DNA of 49,288 nucleotides, taken from Rickettsia typhi (GTDB taxonomy: Bacteria; Pseudomonadota; Alphaproteobacteria; Rickettsiales; UBA1997). The translations under genes were made by a program, and so were the position numbers. The notes below the pieces were generated by a model. It searched no databases, had not been told where the DNA came from, and saw only the letters and a program-made list of their open reading frames with translations. The DNA lies in assembly GCA_945862455.1 (NCBI GenBank), contig CAMAXU010000012.1, positions 1-49,288 of the forward strand, written 5' to 3'. Of the stretch, positions 33,620-41,602 are shown piece after piece (the first letter of the stretch is position 1; each line of letters opens with the position of its first letter).

Positions 33620-36013
33620 ATGTTCAATGTTGTAAAAAAAGAAATTAACTGGAACGGCAAAATTTTGTCCTTGGAAACAGGCAAAATCGCTCGTCAAGCT
33701 AGTGGCGCAGTTCTTGCAAAATATGGCAATACTACCGTTCTTTGTGCTGTAACCGTTGCCAATAAAGCTGCCGAAGGTGCAGATTTTTTCCCACTTACAG
33801 TTAACTACCTAGAAAAATCTTATGCCGCCGGAAAAATTCCGGGTGGTTTTTTCAAGCGCGAAGCTAAACCTTCAGATGCCGCTACTTTAACTGCCCGCTT
33901 GATTGATCGTCCGATCAGACCAATGTTTCCTTCAAATTTCTATAATGAAGTAAACGTAGTTTGTACCGTTCTTTCTTACGATCCAGCTTGTACCCCAGAT
34001 ATTGTTGCATTGATCGCTGCTTCTGCGGCTCTTTCAATTTCTGAAGCTCCATTTTTGGAACCAGTTGCTGTTTCAAGGGTTTCAATCATTGATAATCAAT
34101 TCGTATTAAACCTTAGCAATGAAGAAGCCAAAACAAGTCGTTTAGATCTAGTTGTTGCGGGAACTGAAAGCTCAGTTTTGATGATTGAATCTGAGGCTAA
34201 AGAAATTTCTGAAGTTGAAATGTTGGCTGCTCTTGACTTCGGTCACAAAGCTTTTCAGCCAGTAATTGAAATGATCAAAGAACTTCAAGCTGAATGTGGT
34301 AAAAAGAAAATTCTGCCTCCAGTTGAAGATTCTTCAGAAATTAAACAAGAAATCACCAATTTCATTGGGGATCGCTTAATCAACGCTTACAAAAAACAAG
34401 AAAAACAAGTTCGCGCAGGTGAGCTTGATCAGCTTTTTGCCGATATCAAAGCAAAATTTGTTACCGAAGAAAGTGGAGTTTCTGCCAATAAAGCTAAATC
34501 TTTATTCAAACTTCTTTCGCAAGAAATTGTGCGTAACGATGTTCTTAAAAATGCGATCAGAATTGACGGTCGTAAAACCGATCAAGTTAGACAAATTGAT
34601 ATCGAAACTGGCTTTCTACCGCAAGTTCATGGTTGCGCCCTTTTCACTCGCGGTGAAACCCAAGCTTTGGTTATTGCAACTCTTGGTTCAAACAAAGATG
34701 AGCAATTAATTGAAAATCTTGATCCGGGAATGTCGAAAGAATCTTTCATGCTTCATTATAATTTTCCTCCTTACTCAGTTGGTGAAACTGGACAAATGAA
34801 GCCGCCTGGACGTCGTGAAATTGGTCATGGTAAATTGGCTTGGCGTGCTTTGAATCCAGTTTTCCCTGGCGCTGCCGAAAATTTCTCATACACAACTCGT
34901 ATTGTTTCTGAAATCACTGAATCAAACGGTTCGTCTTCAATGGCTACAGTTTGTGGCGCTTCTCTGGCTCTTATGGATGCCGGCGTTCCAATCAAAGCTC
35001 CAGTTTCTGGAATCGCGATGGGATTGATCAAAGAAGGCAATGAATATGTTATTCTCTCCGACATCATGGGTGATGAAGATCATTTAGGTGACATGGATTT
35101 TAAAGTTGCAGGAACCAGAAACGGCATCACTTCTTTACAAATGGATATCAAAATCAACGGCATCAATGCAGATATCATGCAAAAAGCCCTTGAGCAAGCT
35201 AATGCTGGCAGGCTTCACATTTTAGAAAAAATGGAAGCAGCTATGCCAACAGCCCGAACTGAATTGAACGTAAATGTTCCGAAAGTTGAAACTATGACTA
35301 TCCCGCAAAAGAAAATCCGTGAAGTTATCGGATCTCGTGGCGCGGTAATCAAAGAAATCTGTGCCGTTTCCGGCGCAGTGGTTGATATTGAAGACACTGG
35401 CATAATCAAAATTTCTTCTAACAGCAATGACTCAATCAAAAAAGCCATTGCCATGATTCATGAAATCACTTTTGAGCCTGAAATTGGTGATATATATGAA
35501 GGTCCGGTAGTCAAAGTTATTGATGCTGGTGCTTTCGTTAGTATTTCTAACAATCGCGATGGTTTCATTCATATTTCTGAACTTGCCGAATATCGCGTTG
35601 ATTTCGTTGAAGACGTAATCAATGAAGGCGATATTGTTAAAGTTAAAGTTATCGGTTTTGACAAAAAAGGTCGTCCAAAATTAAGCTTCCGTTGTGTAGA
35701 TCAAGCTACGGGAGAGGATATTTCTGACCGCATTCCAAACAAACCACAAATGATCGACGAAAGAGAGTCTAGTGGTCGTGATGATCGTCGTGGTGGCGAT
35801 GATCGTCGTGGTTCTCGTGATCGTGATGACCGTCGCGATGACAGACGAGGTGGCGGACGTGATCGTGACGACAGACGTGGTGGCTCAGATCGCCCAGATC
35901 GCCCAGATCGTGATGATCGCCGTGGTGACGACCGTCGTAGTTCATCTCGTGATCGCGATGATCGTGATGACAGGGACGGCGGCGTTAAAAAACGCAGAGG
36001 TTTCTTTGGTTAA
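33620..36013 (+). CDS. pnp: Polyribonucleotide nucleotidyltransferase (PNPase) with Arg/Asp-rich tail
   Basis: 797 residues. PNPase degrades RNA phosphorolytically from the 3' end as a trimer. Two RNase PH domains (about 1-220 and 305-545; the second with FPPYSVGETGQMKPPGRREIGHG), a helical linker, a KH domain (IREVIGSRGAVIKEI, about 570) and an S1 domain (GDIYEGPVVKVIDAGAFVSI, about 625-695) are present. From about residue 714 there is an 84-residue low-complexity tail of Arg, Asp, Gly and Ser (RDDRRGG-type repeats, also repetitive at DNA level). E. coli PNPase ends shortly after S1. The tail is probably disordered and RNA- or protein-binding. Confidence 0.97.
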   Translation: MFNVVKKEINWNGKILSLETGKIARQASGAVLAKYGNTTVLCAVTVANKAAEGADFFPLTVNYLEKSYAAGKIPGGFFKREAKPSDAATLTARLIDRPIRPMFPSNFYNEVNVVCTVLSYDPACTPDIVALIAASAALSISEAPFLEPVAVSRVSIIDNQFVLNLSNEEAKTSRLDLVVAGTESSVLMIESEAKEISEVEMLAALDFGHKAFQPVIEMIKELQAECGKKKILPPVEDSSEIKQEITNFIGDRLINAYKKQEKQVRAGELDQLFADIKAKFVTEESGVSANKAKSLFKLLSQEIVRNDVLKNAIRIDGRKTDQVRQIDIETGFLPQVHGCALFTRGETQALVIATLGSNKDEQLIENLDPGMSKESFMLHYNFPPYSVGETGQMKPPGRREIGHGKLAWRALNPVFPGAAENFSYTTRIVSEITESNGSSSMATVCGASLALMDAGVPIKAPVSGIAMGLIKEGNEYVILSDIMGDEDHLGDMDFKVAGTRNGITSLQMDIKINGINADIMQKALEQANAGRLHILEKMEAAMPTARTELNVNVPKVETMTIPQKKIREVIGSRGAVIKEICAVSGAVVDIEDTGIIKISSNSNDSIKKAIAMIHEITFEPEIGDIYEGPVVKVIDAGAFVSISNNRDGFIHISELAEYRVDFVEDVINEGDIVKVKVIGFDKKGRPKLSFRCVDQATGEDISDRIPNKPQMIDERESSGRDDRRGGDDRRGSRDRDDRRDDRRGGGRDRDDRRGGSDRPDRPDRDDRRGDDRRSSSRDRDDRDDRDGGVKKRRGFFG

Positions 36014-36046
36014 TAATTAAGGCGTAGCTTTAATTAGAAGAATTGA

Positions 36047-36126
36047 GTCGAAAAATCGGGCAATCTCGATTTTTTCGACAAAATTAACCAAAATTAAAAG
36101 GCGGGCCACAAGGTCCGTCTTTTTTT
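36047..36126 (+). terminator. Two hairpins after pnp, the second an intrinsic terminator
   Basis: First, GTCGAAAAATCG (36047-36058) pairs with CGATTTTTTCGAC (36067-36079). Second, GGCGGGCC (36100-36107) pairs with GGTCCGTC (36112-36119) using two G-T pairs, followed by seven T. The tandem arrangement suits the end of the rpsO-pnp transcript. Confidence 0.75.
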
Positions 36127-36150
36127 GATAAAAATATACCAAATCTGAAA

Positions 36151-36381
36151 ATGCCAATTGCCCAAAATAAATTAGAACAACTTCTTCAGGAAAATTTCCC
36201 TGATGCACAAATAACAGTCACAGCTTTAGTTGCGGACGACAATCATTACAGCGTAAAAATAATTGATAAAATTTTTGCTGGCAAAACAAGAGTTGAGCAA
36301 CATAAGATGGTTAATAGCGCCCTAAAAGAGATTCTTGGTGATGTTTTACATGCCATGCAGCTTTCAACTTCAGCAAATTAA
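36151..36381 (+). CDS. BolA family protein partnered with glutaredoxin
   Basis: 76 residues. KLEQLLQENFPDAQITVTAL, DDNHYSVKIIDKIFAG and the RVEQHKMVNSALKEIL segment with the conserved His identify the IbaG/BolA2-like group. It lies 3 bp before the monothiol glutaredoxin gene, the classic BolA-Grx pair that forms a shared [2Fe-2S] complex in iron-sulfur trafficking. It differs clearly from the BolA at 14698. Confidence 0.92.
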   Translation: MPIAQNKLEQLLQENFPDAQITVTALVADDNHYSVKIIDKIFAGKTRVEQHKMVNSALKEILGDVLHAMQLSTSAN

Positions 36382-36384
36382 TTT

Positions 36385-36708
36385 ATGACTAATATTCTAG
36401 AAAAAATTCAGCAAACAATTTCCTCAAACGATGTAGTTCTTTACATGAAAGGCACTAAAGATTTCCCGCAATGCGGATTTTCTGCGGCTGTAGTACATGT
36501 TCTGAAAACTTTAGGAGCTAACTTTCATGACGTTGATATTTTGCGTGATGCAGAAGTTAGGCAAGGCATTAAAGAATATTCAGACTGGCCGACAATCCCG
36601 CAACTTTACATCAAAGGCGAATTTATCGGCGGCTGTGATATTGTAAAAGAAATGTTTCAATCAGGCGAATTGCAAGAATTATTGAAGGCGAAGAATATTA
36701 TTAATTAA
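36385..36708 (+). CDS. grxD: Monothiol glutaredoxin (Grx4/GrxD type)
   Basis: 107 residues. VLYMKGTKDFPQCGFSAAVV contains the CGFS active site. WPTIPQLYIKGEFIGGCDIV is the glutathione-binding cis-Pro segment. CGFS glutaredoxins carry a bridging [2Fe-2S] cluster and deliver it to targets with BolA proteins. Co-transcribed with the bolA gene upstream. Confidence 0.96.
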   Translation: MTNILEKIQQTISSNDVVLYMKGTKDFPQCGFSAAVVHVLKTLGANFHDVDILRDAEVRQGIKEYSDWPTIPQLYIKGEFIGGCDIVKEMFQSGELQELLKAKNIIN

Positions 36709-36724
36709 TTTTTTTCAAAAAATC

Positions 36725-37663
36725 ATGTCCGACGACCTCGCAATCGAAATTTCTTCTTTAAGTAAAACCTACAAAAAATCAAAAAGATCTCCTGAAAAAA
36801 TCGCCTTAAAATCTATCGATTTAAAAATTAAAAAAGGCTCATTCTTTGGTCTTTTAGGTCCAAATGGCGCGGGCAAATCAACCATCATTAATATTCTTGC
36901 TGGATTGGTAAATAAAACTGCAGGCGAAGTAAAAATCGGCGGCATTGATATTTCAAAAAATCCTCAAGCGGCAAAATTTAAAATCGGAATTGTGCCGCAA
37001 GAATTAATCATCGATCCGTTTTTTAATGTTTATGAAACTTTAGAAATTTACGCCGGCTATTATGGAATCAGAAAATCCGATCGCAGAACTGATGAAATTA
37101 TTGAAGCTCTTGGTTTGAAAGATAAATTTAACGCAACGCCGCGTAGCCTTTCCGGCGGAATGCGTCGTAGGCTTTTAGTTGCAAAAGCATTGGTTCATAA
37201 TCCCGAAATTTTAGTGTTAGATGAGCCAACTGCTGGCGTTGACGTTGAATTGCGCAATCAACTTTGGAATTATGTAAAAAAATTAAATCAAAGCGGCACC
37301 ACGATTTTACTTACAACCCATTATCTCGAAGAAGCGGAAGAGTTATGTGATGAATTGGCGATCATTAATCGCGGACAAGTAATCGCTTATGACCGTAAAG
37401 AAAATTTGATGAAATCTCTTTCTAGTAAAGAATTAATAATCAGCTGTGACGCTGAAATTACACAGGATCTTGCGACTTTATTTCCCGATCTTGCTTTGAA
37501 ACTTTTGGCGAAAGATAAAATTTCCATCACTTACGATCCAGAAAAAATTGAAGTGGAAAAAATTCTGCGCATCATTTCTGATAATCAAATTCGCATCAAA
37601 GATATTTCTACTCAGCAGCCGGATTTGGAAGAGATTTTTAAACATCTAATTAAATCAAATTAA
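36725..37663 (+). CDS. ABC transporter ATP-binding protein (ABC-2 type)
   Basis: 312 residues. Walker A GPNGAGKST (about 45-53), the signature LSGGMRRRL, Walker B ILVLDEPTAGVD and the H-loop His in LLTTHYLEEAEELCDELAII are intact, with a C-terminal extension of about 90 residues typical of YadG/DrrA-like ATPases. Its membrane partner is normally adjacent (YadH-like) but here the next gene is pyrB, overlapping by one base. An orphan ABC-2-like permease is at 8234; whether they pair is unknown. Confidence 0.9.
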   Translation: MSDDLAIEISSLSKTYKKSKRSPEKIALKSIDLKIKKGSFFGLLGPNGAGKSTIINILAGLVNKTAGEVKIGGIDISKNPQAAKFKIGIVPQELIIDPFFNVYETLEIYAGYYGIRKSDRRTDEIIEALGLKDKFNATPRSLSGGMRRRLLVAKALVHNPEILVLDEPTAGVDVELRNQLWNYVKKLNQSGTTILLTTHYLEEAEELCDELAIINRGQVIAYDRKENLMKSLSSKELIISCDAEITQDLATLFPDLALKLLAKDKISITYDPEKIEVEKILRIISDNQIRIKDISTQQPDLEEIFKHLIKSN

Positions 37664-38568
37664 TGAAGGACCTTATCAGCATAGATCAGCTTTCACTTCA
37701 AGATGTAAATGCAATTCACGCTGCTGCAGAAGATTTTTTTAAAAAAAACTCAAAAGATGAAAGCCTGCTTGGAAAAATTCTGGTAAATTTCTTTTTTGAA
37801 AATTCAACACGCACCAGAACTTCATTTGAAATTGCCGCTAAACGCTTGGGCGCAAAAGTTGTAAATATCGACATTTCACTTTCGTCACTCAAAAAAGGTG
37901 AATCAATTATCGATACTGCAAAAACAATAAATGCCATGAACCCAGATTTTGTGGCAATTCGTCACAATGGCAGTGGAATTTGCCAGTTGTTGAAACAATA
38001 TATTTCTGCATCATTAATTAATGCTGGAGATGGAACTAACGAACATCCGTCGCAAGCTTTGCTTGACACATTCGTGATTAAGCAGCATAAAAAAAATTTA
38101 CAAAATTTAAAAATTGCAATTTGTGGAGATGTGTTGCACTCAAGAGTAGCGCGCTCAAACATAAAGTTGTTAAAAAAATTTGGGTGTGAAGTTCGTGTAA
38201 TTACGCCATCAACTTTAATCACTCGTGATTATAAAAATTGGTTAAAAGAAATTTGGAATGTTGAAGTTTTTGAGTCTCTAGAAGCAGGAATTTCCGAAGT
38301 TGATGTGATTATGATGTTGCGCATTCAACAAGAAAGAATGCAAGGTTGCTACATTCCGTCACTAACAGAATATTTTAAGCTTTTTGGCCTTAATCATGAA
38401 AAGTTAAAAGCTGCCAAGCCTGATGTTTTGGTGCTTCATCCCGGCCCGATTAATCGCGAAGTTGAAATTTCTTCAGCGCTGGCAGATGATGAAAAAGTTA
38501 GTTTGATATTAGAGCAAGTTGAAGCTGGTGTTGCGGTCAGGCAATCAATTTTGAAGTTTCTTTCTTAG
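37663..38568 (+). CDS. pyrB: Aspartate carbamoyltransferase catalytic subunit
   Basis: 301 residues. It condenses carbamoyl phosphate with aspartate in pyrimidine synthesis. FFENSTRTRTSFEIAAKRLG is the carbamoyl-phosphate loop, with AIRHNGSG, DGTNEHPSQALLDTFV, ICGDVLHSRVARSN and LHPGPINREVEI following. An ornithine carbamoyltransferase would lack this last HPGPxNR pattern. The start ATG overlaps the ABC ATPase stop (TAATG). Confidence 0.97.
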   Translation: MKDLISIDQLSLQDVNAIHAAAEDFFKKNSKDESLLGKILVNFFFENSTRTRTSFEIAAKRLGAKVVNIDISLSSLKKGESIIDTAKTINAMNPDFVAIRHNGSGICQLLKQYISASLINAGDGTNEHPSQALLDTFVIKQHKKNLQNLKIAICGDVLHSRVARSNIKLLKKFGCEVRVITPSTLITRDYKNWLKEIWNVEVFESLEAGISEVDVIMMLRIQQERMQGCYIPSLTEYFKLFGLNHEKLKAAKPDVLVLHPGPINREVEISSALADDEKVSLILEQVEAGVAVRQSILKFLS

Positions 38569-38890
38569 AGCCTGTCCTAAATCTTTTTTAATCCCATATT
38601 TCATCCTATTTTTGCTTATTTTGGCACAATTTTCACTGCGTCTTCGAACAGTAAAATCAAGGGTTTGGTTAGGGTAAAAAATTTGCAAAAGATTTCTTAT
38701 TTACAAATAAAAAATTGTTTCTACTTTGCGCCCTCTTTTTAAAAAATTGCGTTTGAAAATTATGCTGCGGCACCAGTAATTCCAAGGGTTCGCGGGGGTT
38801 CAAAAATTCAGACAAAAATTAAGTCTTTTTATCTTCTTTTACTTAATTTTAGGGCTAAATTTTTTTAGTTTCTATCAACCCGACAAAGAA
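38569..38890 (+). promoter_or_regulatory. 322-bp leader of the decarboxylase gene with promoter and hairpin
   Basis: No gene is visible. A promoter TTTACA (38700-38705), 16 bp, TACTTT (38722-38727) followed by GCGCCC would start transcription near 38734, leaving a leader of about 157 nt. Within it a perfect 10-bp inverted repeat AAAATTAAGT/ACTTAATTTT (38815-38824 and 38841-38850) encloses 16 nt. A long structured leader before a polyamine gene could be regulatory, but no known riboswitch is recognised. The part upstream of the promoter (38569-38699) holds nothing I can identify. Confidence 0.55.
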
Positions 38891-40216
38891 ATGGAACAAG
38901 AGCAAGAACATGATCGAGCGGCGAGCTCAAAAATTCACTATCTGTTTAACGCCAAAAAACCCAACAAGGGAGTAAAGCAATCGAAAAAAAGTTCAGCTAA
39001 AAAAAGTCTCAGCACAATTGAAGCTCAGGTTTTAGAACTTAAACCATCGATCCCAATTTATTTTATCCGCCCAAATTCCATTAAGCGCGCAGTTAAATTT
39101 TTCGTAGAAAATTTCCGCACGTCAAAACATGAAAGCGACATTCTTTATTCTGTAAAAAGCAATCCTGATGCAACTGTTTTGCGTCACTTATTTAACTCGG
39201 GAATAAAGCATTTCGACGTTGCGTCAATGGCTGAAGTTAAATTGATTAACGAGCTTTTTGGTGATGTTGCAAAAATGTATTTCATGCATCCAATCAAATC
39301 GCGTGAAGCAATTTTTGATGCTTATTTCAATCACGGAATTCGCGATTTCTCGCTCGATTCTTTTGATGAATTGCAAAAAATTTTAGAAGTTACCAAAAAT
39401 GCTAAAGATCTTGGTTTGCACATGCGTTTGGCAATTCCAAATTCACATGCGGCAATTGATTTGTCAGGCAAATTTGGCATTCTTCCTTCCGAATCAATCG
39501 GACTTTTGCGAAAAATTCGTGCTCATGCACAAAGACTTGGAATCTGCTTTCACGTTGGTTCGCAATGTATGGAACCAAGCGAATATAGAAACGCGATTAC
39601 AATTGCTAAAGAAGTTATCGAACAAGCTAAAGTTAAACTCGATGTTATTGATATTGGCGGCGGTTTTCCGTCATCCTATCCGGGCATGACTCCACCAAAC
39701 TTGCAGGCTTATTTTGATGAAATTTTCGATTCAATTCAAGCTTTAAAACTTGATAAAAATTGTCGTATCTGGTGTGAGCCGGGTCGTGCTTTGGTTGCAG
39801 AATCTGGCTCGCTTTTAGTTCGCGTTGAAGCCAGAAAAAAAAGCATGCTTTATTTGAACGATGGAACTTATGGCGGTTTGTTTGACGCGGGTTTTCCCGG
39901 TTTTATTTATCCGGTAAAGGCGCTTAGAATCAAAGAAGGCAAAGAAAAACTTTGCCCGAATAACGCAGTCCCTTTTGGTTTTTATGGCCCAACCTGCGAT
40001 TCACTTGATTCAATGAAAGGTCCATTTTATTTGCCAGAAAATATTGCTGAAGGCGATTACATCGAAATCGGTCAACTTGGAGCTTACTCGCGCAGCATCA
40101 GAACTGAATTTAATGGTTTTAATAAAAACCTACAAATTGAAGTTGCGGACGAGCCTTTAGTTTCAATGTATAAAAACTTAGTAGAAAAGCAGAAAACCGA
40201 AAGATCATCTGCTTAA
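38891..40216 (+). CDS. Ornithine/lysine-type PLP decarboxylase (alanine-racemase fold)
   Basis: 441 residues. The PLP lysine is Lys89 in YSVKSNP. FHVGSQ, DIGGGFPSSYPG, WCEPGRALVAESG, the substrate Cys-Asp in FGPTCDSLD-like GPTCDSLD and a C-terminal FNGF are those of eukaryote-type ornithine decarboxylases rather than LysA or arginine decarboxylases. An N-terminal extension of about 45 Lys/Ser-rich residues precedes the fold. It would make putrescine (or cadaverine). The deoxyhypusine-synthase-like gene follows 32 bp later, strongly suggesting a polyamine operon. Confidence 0.88.
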   Translation: MEQEQEHDRAASSKIHYLFNAKKPNKGVKQSKKSSAKKSLSTIEAQVLELKPSIPIYFIRPNSIKRAVKFFVENFRTSKHESDILYSVKSNPDATVLRHLFNSGIKHFDVASMAEVKLINELFGDVAKMYFMHPIKSREAIFDAYFNHGIRDFSLDSFDELQKILEVTKNAKDLGLHMRLAIPNSHAAIDLSGKFGILPSESIGLLRKIRAHAQRLGICFHVGSQCMEPSEYRNAITIAKEVIEQAKVKLDVIDIGGGFPSSYPGMTPPNLQAYFDEIFDSIQALKLDKNCRIWCEPGRALVAESGSLLVRVEARKKSMLYLNDGTYGGLFDAGFPGFIYPVKALRIKEGKEKLCPNNAVPFGFYGPTCDSLDSMKGPFYLPENIAEGDYIEIGQLGAYSRSIRTEFNGFNKNLQIEVADEPLVSMYKNLVEKQKTERSSA

Positions 40217-40248
40217 AACCCTTTCCCAACTCAATTATTTATCAAAAA

Positions 40249-41277
40249 ATGGTAACTAAAAAAGAACTTTTAAAGCGCCAAGTAAAACATATCGACATCA
40301 CATCTTTTGATGCGCGCCCGATTATTGATCAGATGGATCACATGTCTTTCACTTCGCGCGATCTTGCTCGCGCGACTGAAATTTTTAACATGATGTTGAA
40401 AGACAAATCATGTTCTAACATTCTAACTTTAGCTGGCTCAACTTCCGCTGGCGGTTGTATGAAAGTTTACGCCGACATGATTAAATTCGGCATGATTGAT
40501 GCAGTTGTTGCAACAGGCGCTTCAATTGTTGATATGGATTTTTTTGAAGCTCTTGGTTTCAAACATTATCAAGGAACTCCATTCATCGATGACCAATTTT
40601 TACGCAAAAATTACATCGACAGAATTTACGATACTTACATCGATGAAAAAGATTTACAAAATTGTGACAATGTAATTTACAAAATCGCTAACTCTTTGGA
40701 AGCTCGTCCTTACTCATCTCGCGAGTTTATCTGGGAAATGGGAAAATATCTAAAAAAACACGGCAAAAAACAAGAATCTCTAATTGAACTTTGCTACGAT
40801 TATAACGTGCCGATTTTCTGCCCAGCTTTCACTGATTCTTCTGCTGGTTTTGGACTTGTTTTGCACCAAGTTAAAAATCCAAAAAAACACATGACCATCG
40901 ATTCAATCGCTGATTTTAGAGAATTAACCGACATCAAAATCAAAGCTGGAACCACAGGTTTGTTGATGGTTGGCGGCGGTGTTCCCAAAAACTTCGTACA
41001 AGATACTGTTGTTTGCGCAGAAATTTTAGGCGTTGAAGCTGAAATGCATAAATATGCCATTCAAATTACAGTTGCCGATTCTCGCGACGGCGCTTGCTCT
41101 TCTTCAACTTTGAAAGAAGCTTGTTCTTGGGGTAAGGTTGATACAACTTTCGAGCAAATGGTTTTTGCTGAAGCTACTTCAGTTGTTCCTTTATTGGCTT
41201 CCGATGCTTATCACCGTCGCTTCTGGAAGAAGCGCAAAAGAAGAGAATTTGGAAAACTATTTGCTAAGAAAAAATAA
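40249..41277 (+). CDS. Deoxyhypusine synthase-like protein (probable homospermidine-forming enzyme)
   Basis: 342 residues. It has the NAD-dependent deoxyhypusine synthase fold: TLAGSTSAGGCMKVYADMI near the N-terminus, VVATGASIVDMD, FCPAFTDSSAGFG, and KEACSWGKVDTT, in which Lys296 matches the catalytic lysine of the eukaryotic enzyme. Bacteria lack eIF5A, so bacterial members are thought to transfer the aminobutyl group to putrescine or spermidine, making homospermidine or spermidine. The neighbour that makes putrescine supports this. The last 15 residues are very basic. Confidence 0.88.
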   Translation: MVTKKELLKRQVKHIDITSFDARPIIDQMDHMSFTSRDLARATEIFNMMLKDKSCSNILTLAGSTSAGGCMKVYADMIKFGMIDAVVATGASIVDMDFFEALGFKHYQGTPFIDDQFLRKNYIDRIYDTYIDEKDLQNCDNVIYKIANSLEARPYSSREFIWEMGKYLKKHGKKQESLIELCYDYNVPIFCPAFTDSSAGFGLVLHQVKNPKKHMTIDSIADFRELTDIKIKAGTTGLLMVGGGVPKNFVQDTVVCAEILGVEAEMHKYAIQITVADSRDGACSSSTLKEACSWGKVDTTFEQMVFAEATSVVPLLASDAYHRRFWKKRKRREFGKLFAKKK

Positions 41278-41300
41278 TTTATCTTAATAATTTTATTGAG

Positions 41301-41336
41301 CCGCCTTTCTAATAAATCAGGAAGGCGGTTTTTTTA
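41301..41336 (+). terminator. Intrinsic terminator of the polyamine operon
   Basis: CCGCCTT (41301-41307) pairs with AAGGCGG (41322-41328), followed by eight T. It starts 23 bp after the DHS-like stop. Confidence 0.85.
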
Positions 41337-41367
41337 TTGCCATTTTTTAGTAAAATTTCTATCTGCC

Positions 41368-41526
41368 ATACCAAAACACAAATTTATACTCCCAGCAAAC
41401 AAAGGATTTTTGAGGAAAAATTGCGACAAAGAATAACACTATATCAAGTGATACAGTGTTATTCTTCGAGCAAATTTTTACCAAAAAGACAAAGTTGGTT
41501 GGGAGTATAAATTTGTGTTTTGGTAT
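41368..41526. repeat. ATACC long-hairpin element, copy 4 (divergent arms)
   Basis: 159 bp. It keeps the ATACCAAA/TTTGGTAT ends and the interior blocks GAGGAAAAATTGCGAC and GAGCAAATTTTTACC, but the outer arms read CACAAATTTATACTCCCA and TGGGAGTATAAATTTGTG, and the inner stem AAGAATAACACT/AGTGTTATTCTT. Both arms differ from copies 1-3 yet remain fully complementary to each other. Confidence 0.92.
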
Positions 41527-41602
41527 AGCATAAATATTATTGCAAAAAAATAACCGGAAGTTTTATTTCTAAAAGAGTTTCCGTGAATTACTTTATTTGG
41601 TT

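Larger units (their letters stand above)
41278..41602. other. 325-bp intergenic region with terminator and hairpin element
   Basis: Contains the terminator (41301-41336), element copy 4 (41368-41526) and about 75 bp of AT-rich sequence before the next gene. No reading frame of note. Confidence 0.75.

Noticed and set aside
35772..36020. Valine- and isoleucine-rich open frame over the end of pnp
   Set aside because: A frame shadow of the repetitive GAT/CGT codons in the Arg/Asp-rich tail.
38569..38590. GAGCCTGTCCTAAAT just after pyrB, resembling the end of some insertion sequences
   Set aside because: No matching inverted end, no transposase remnant and no target duplication found in the following 300 bp.
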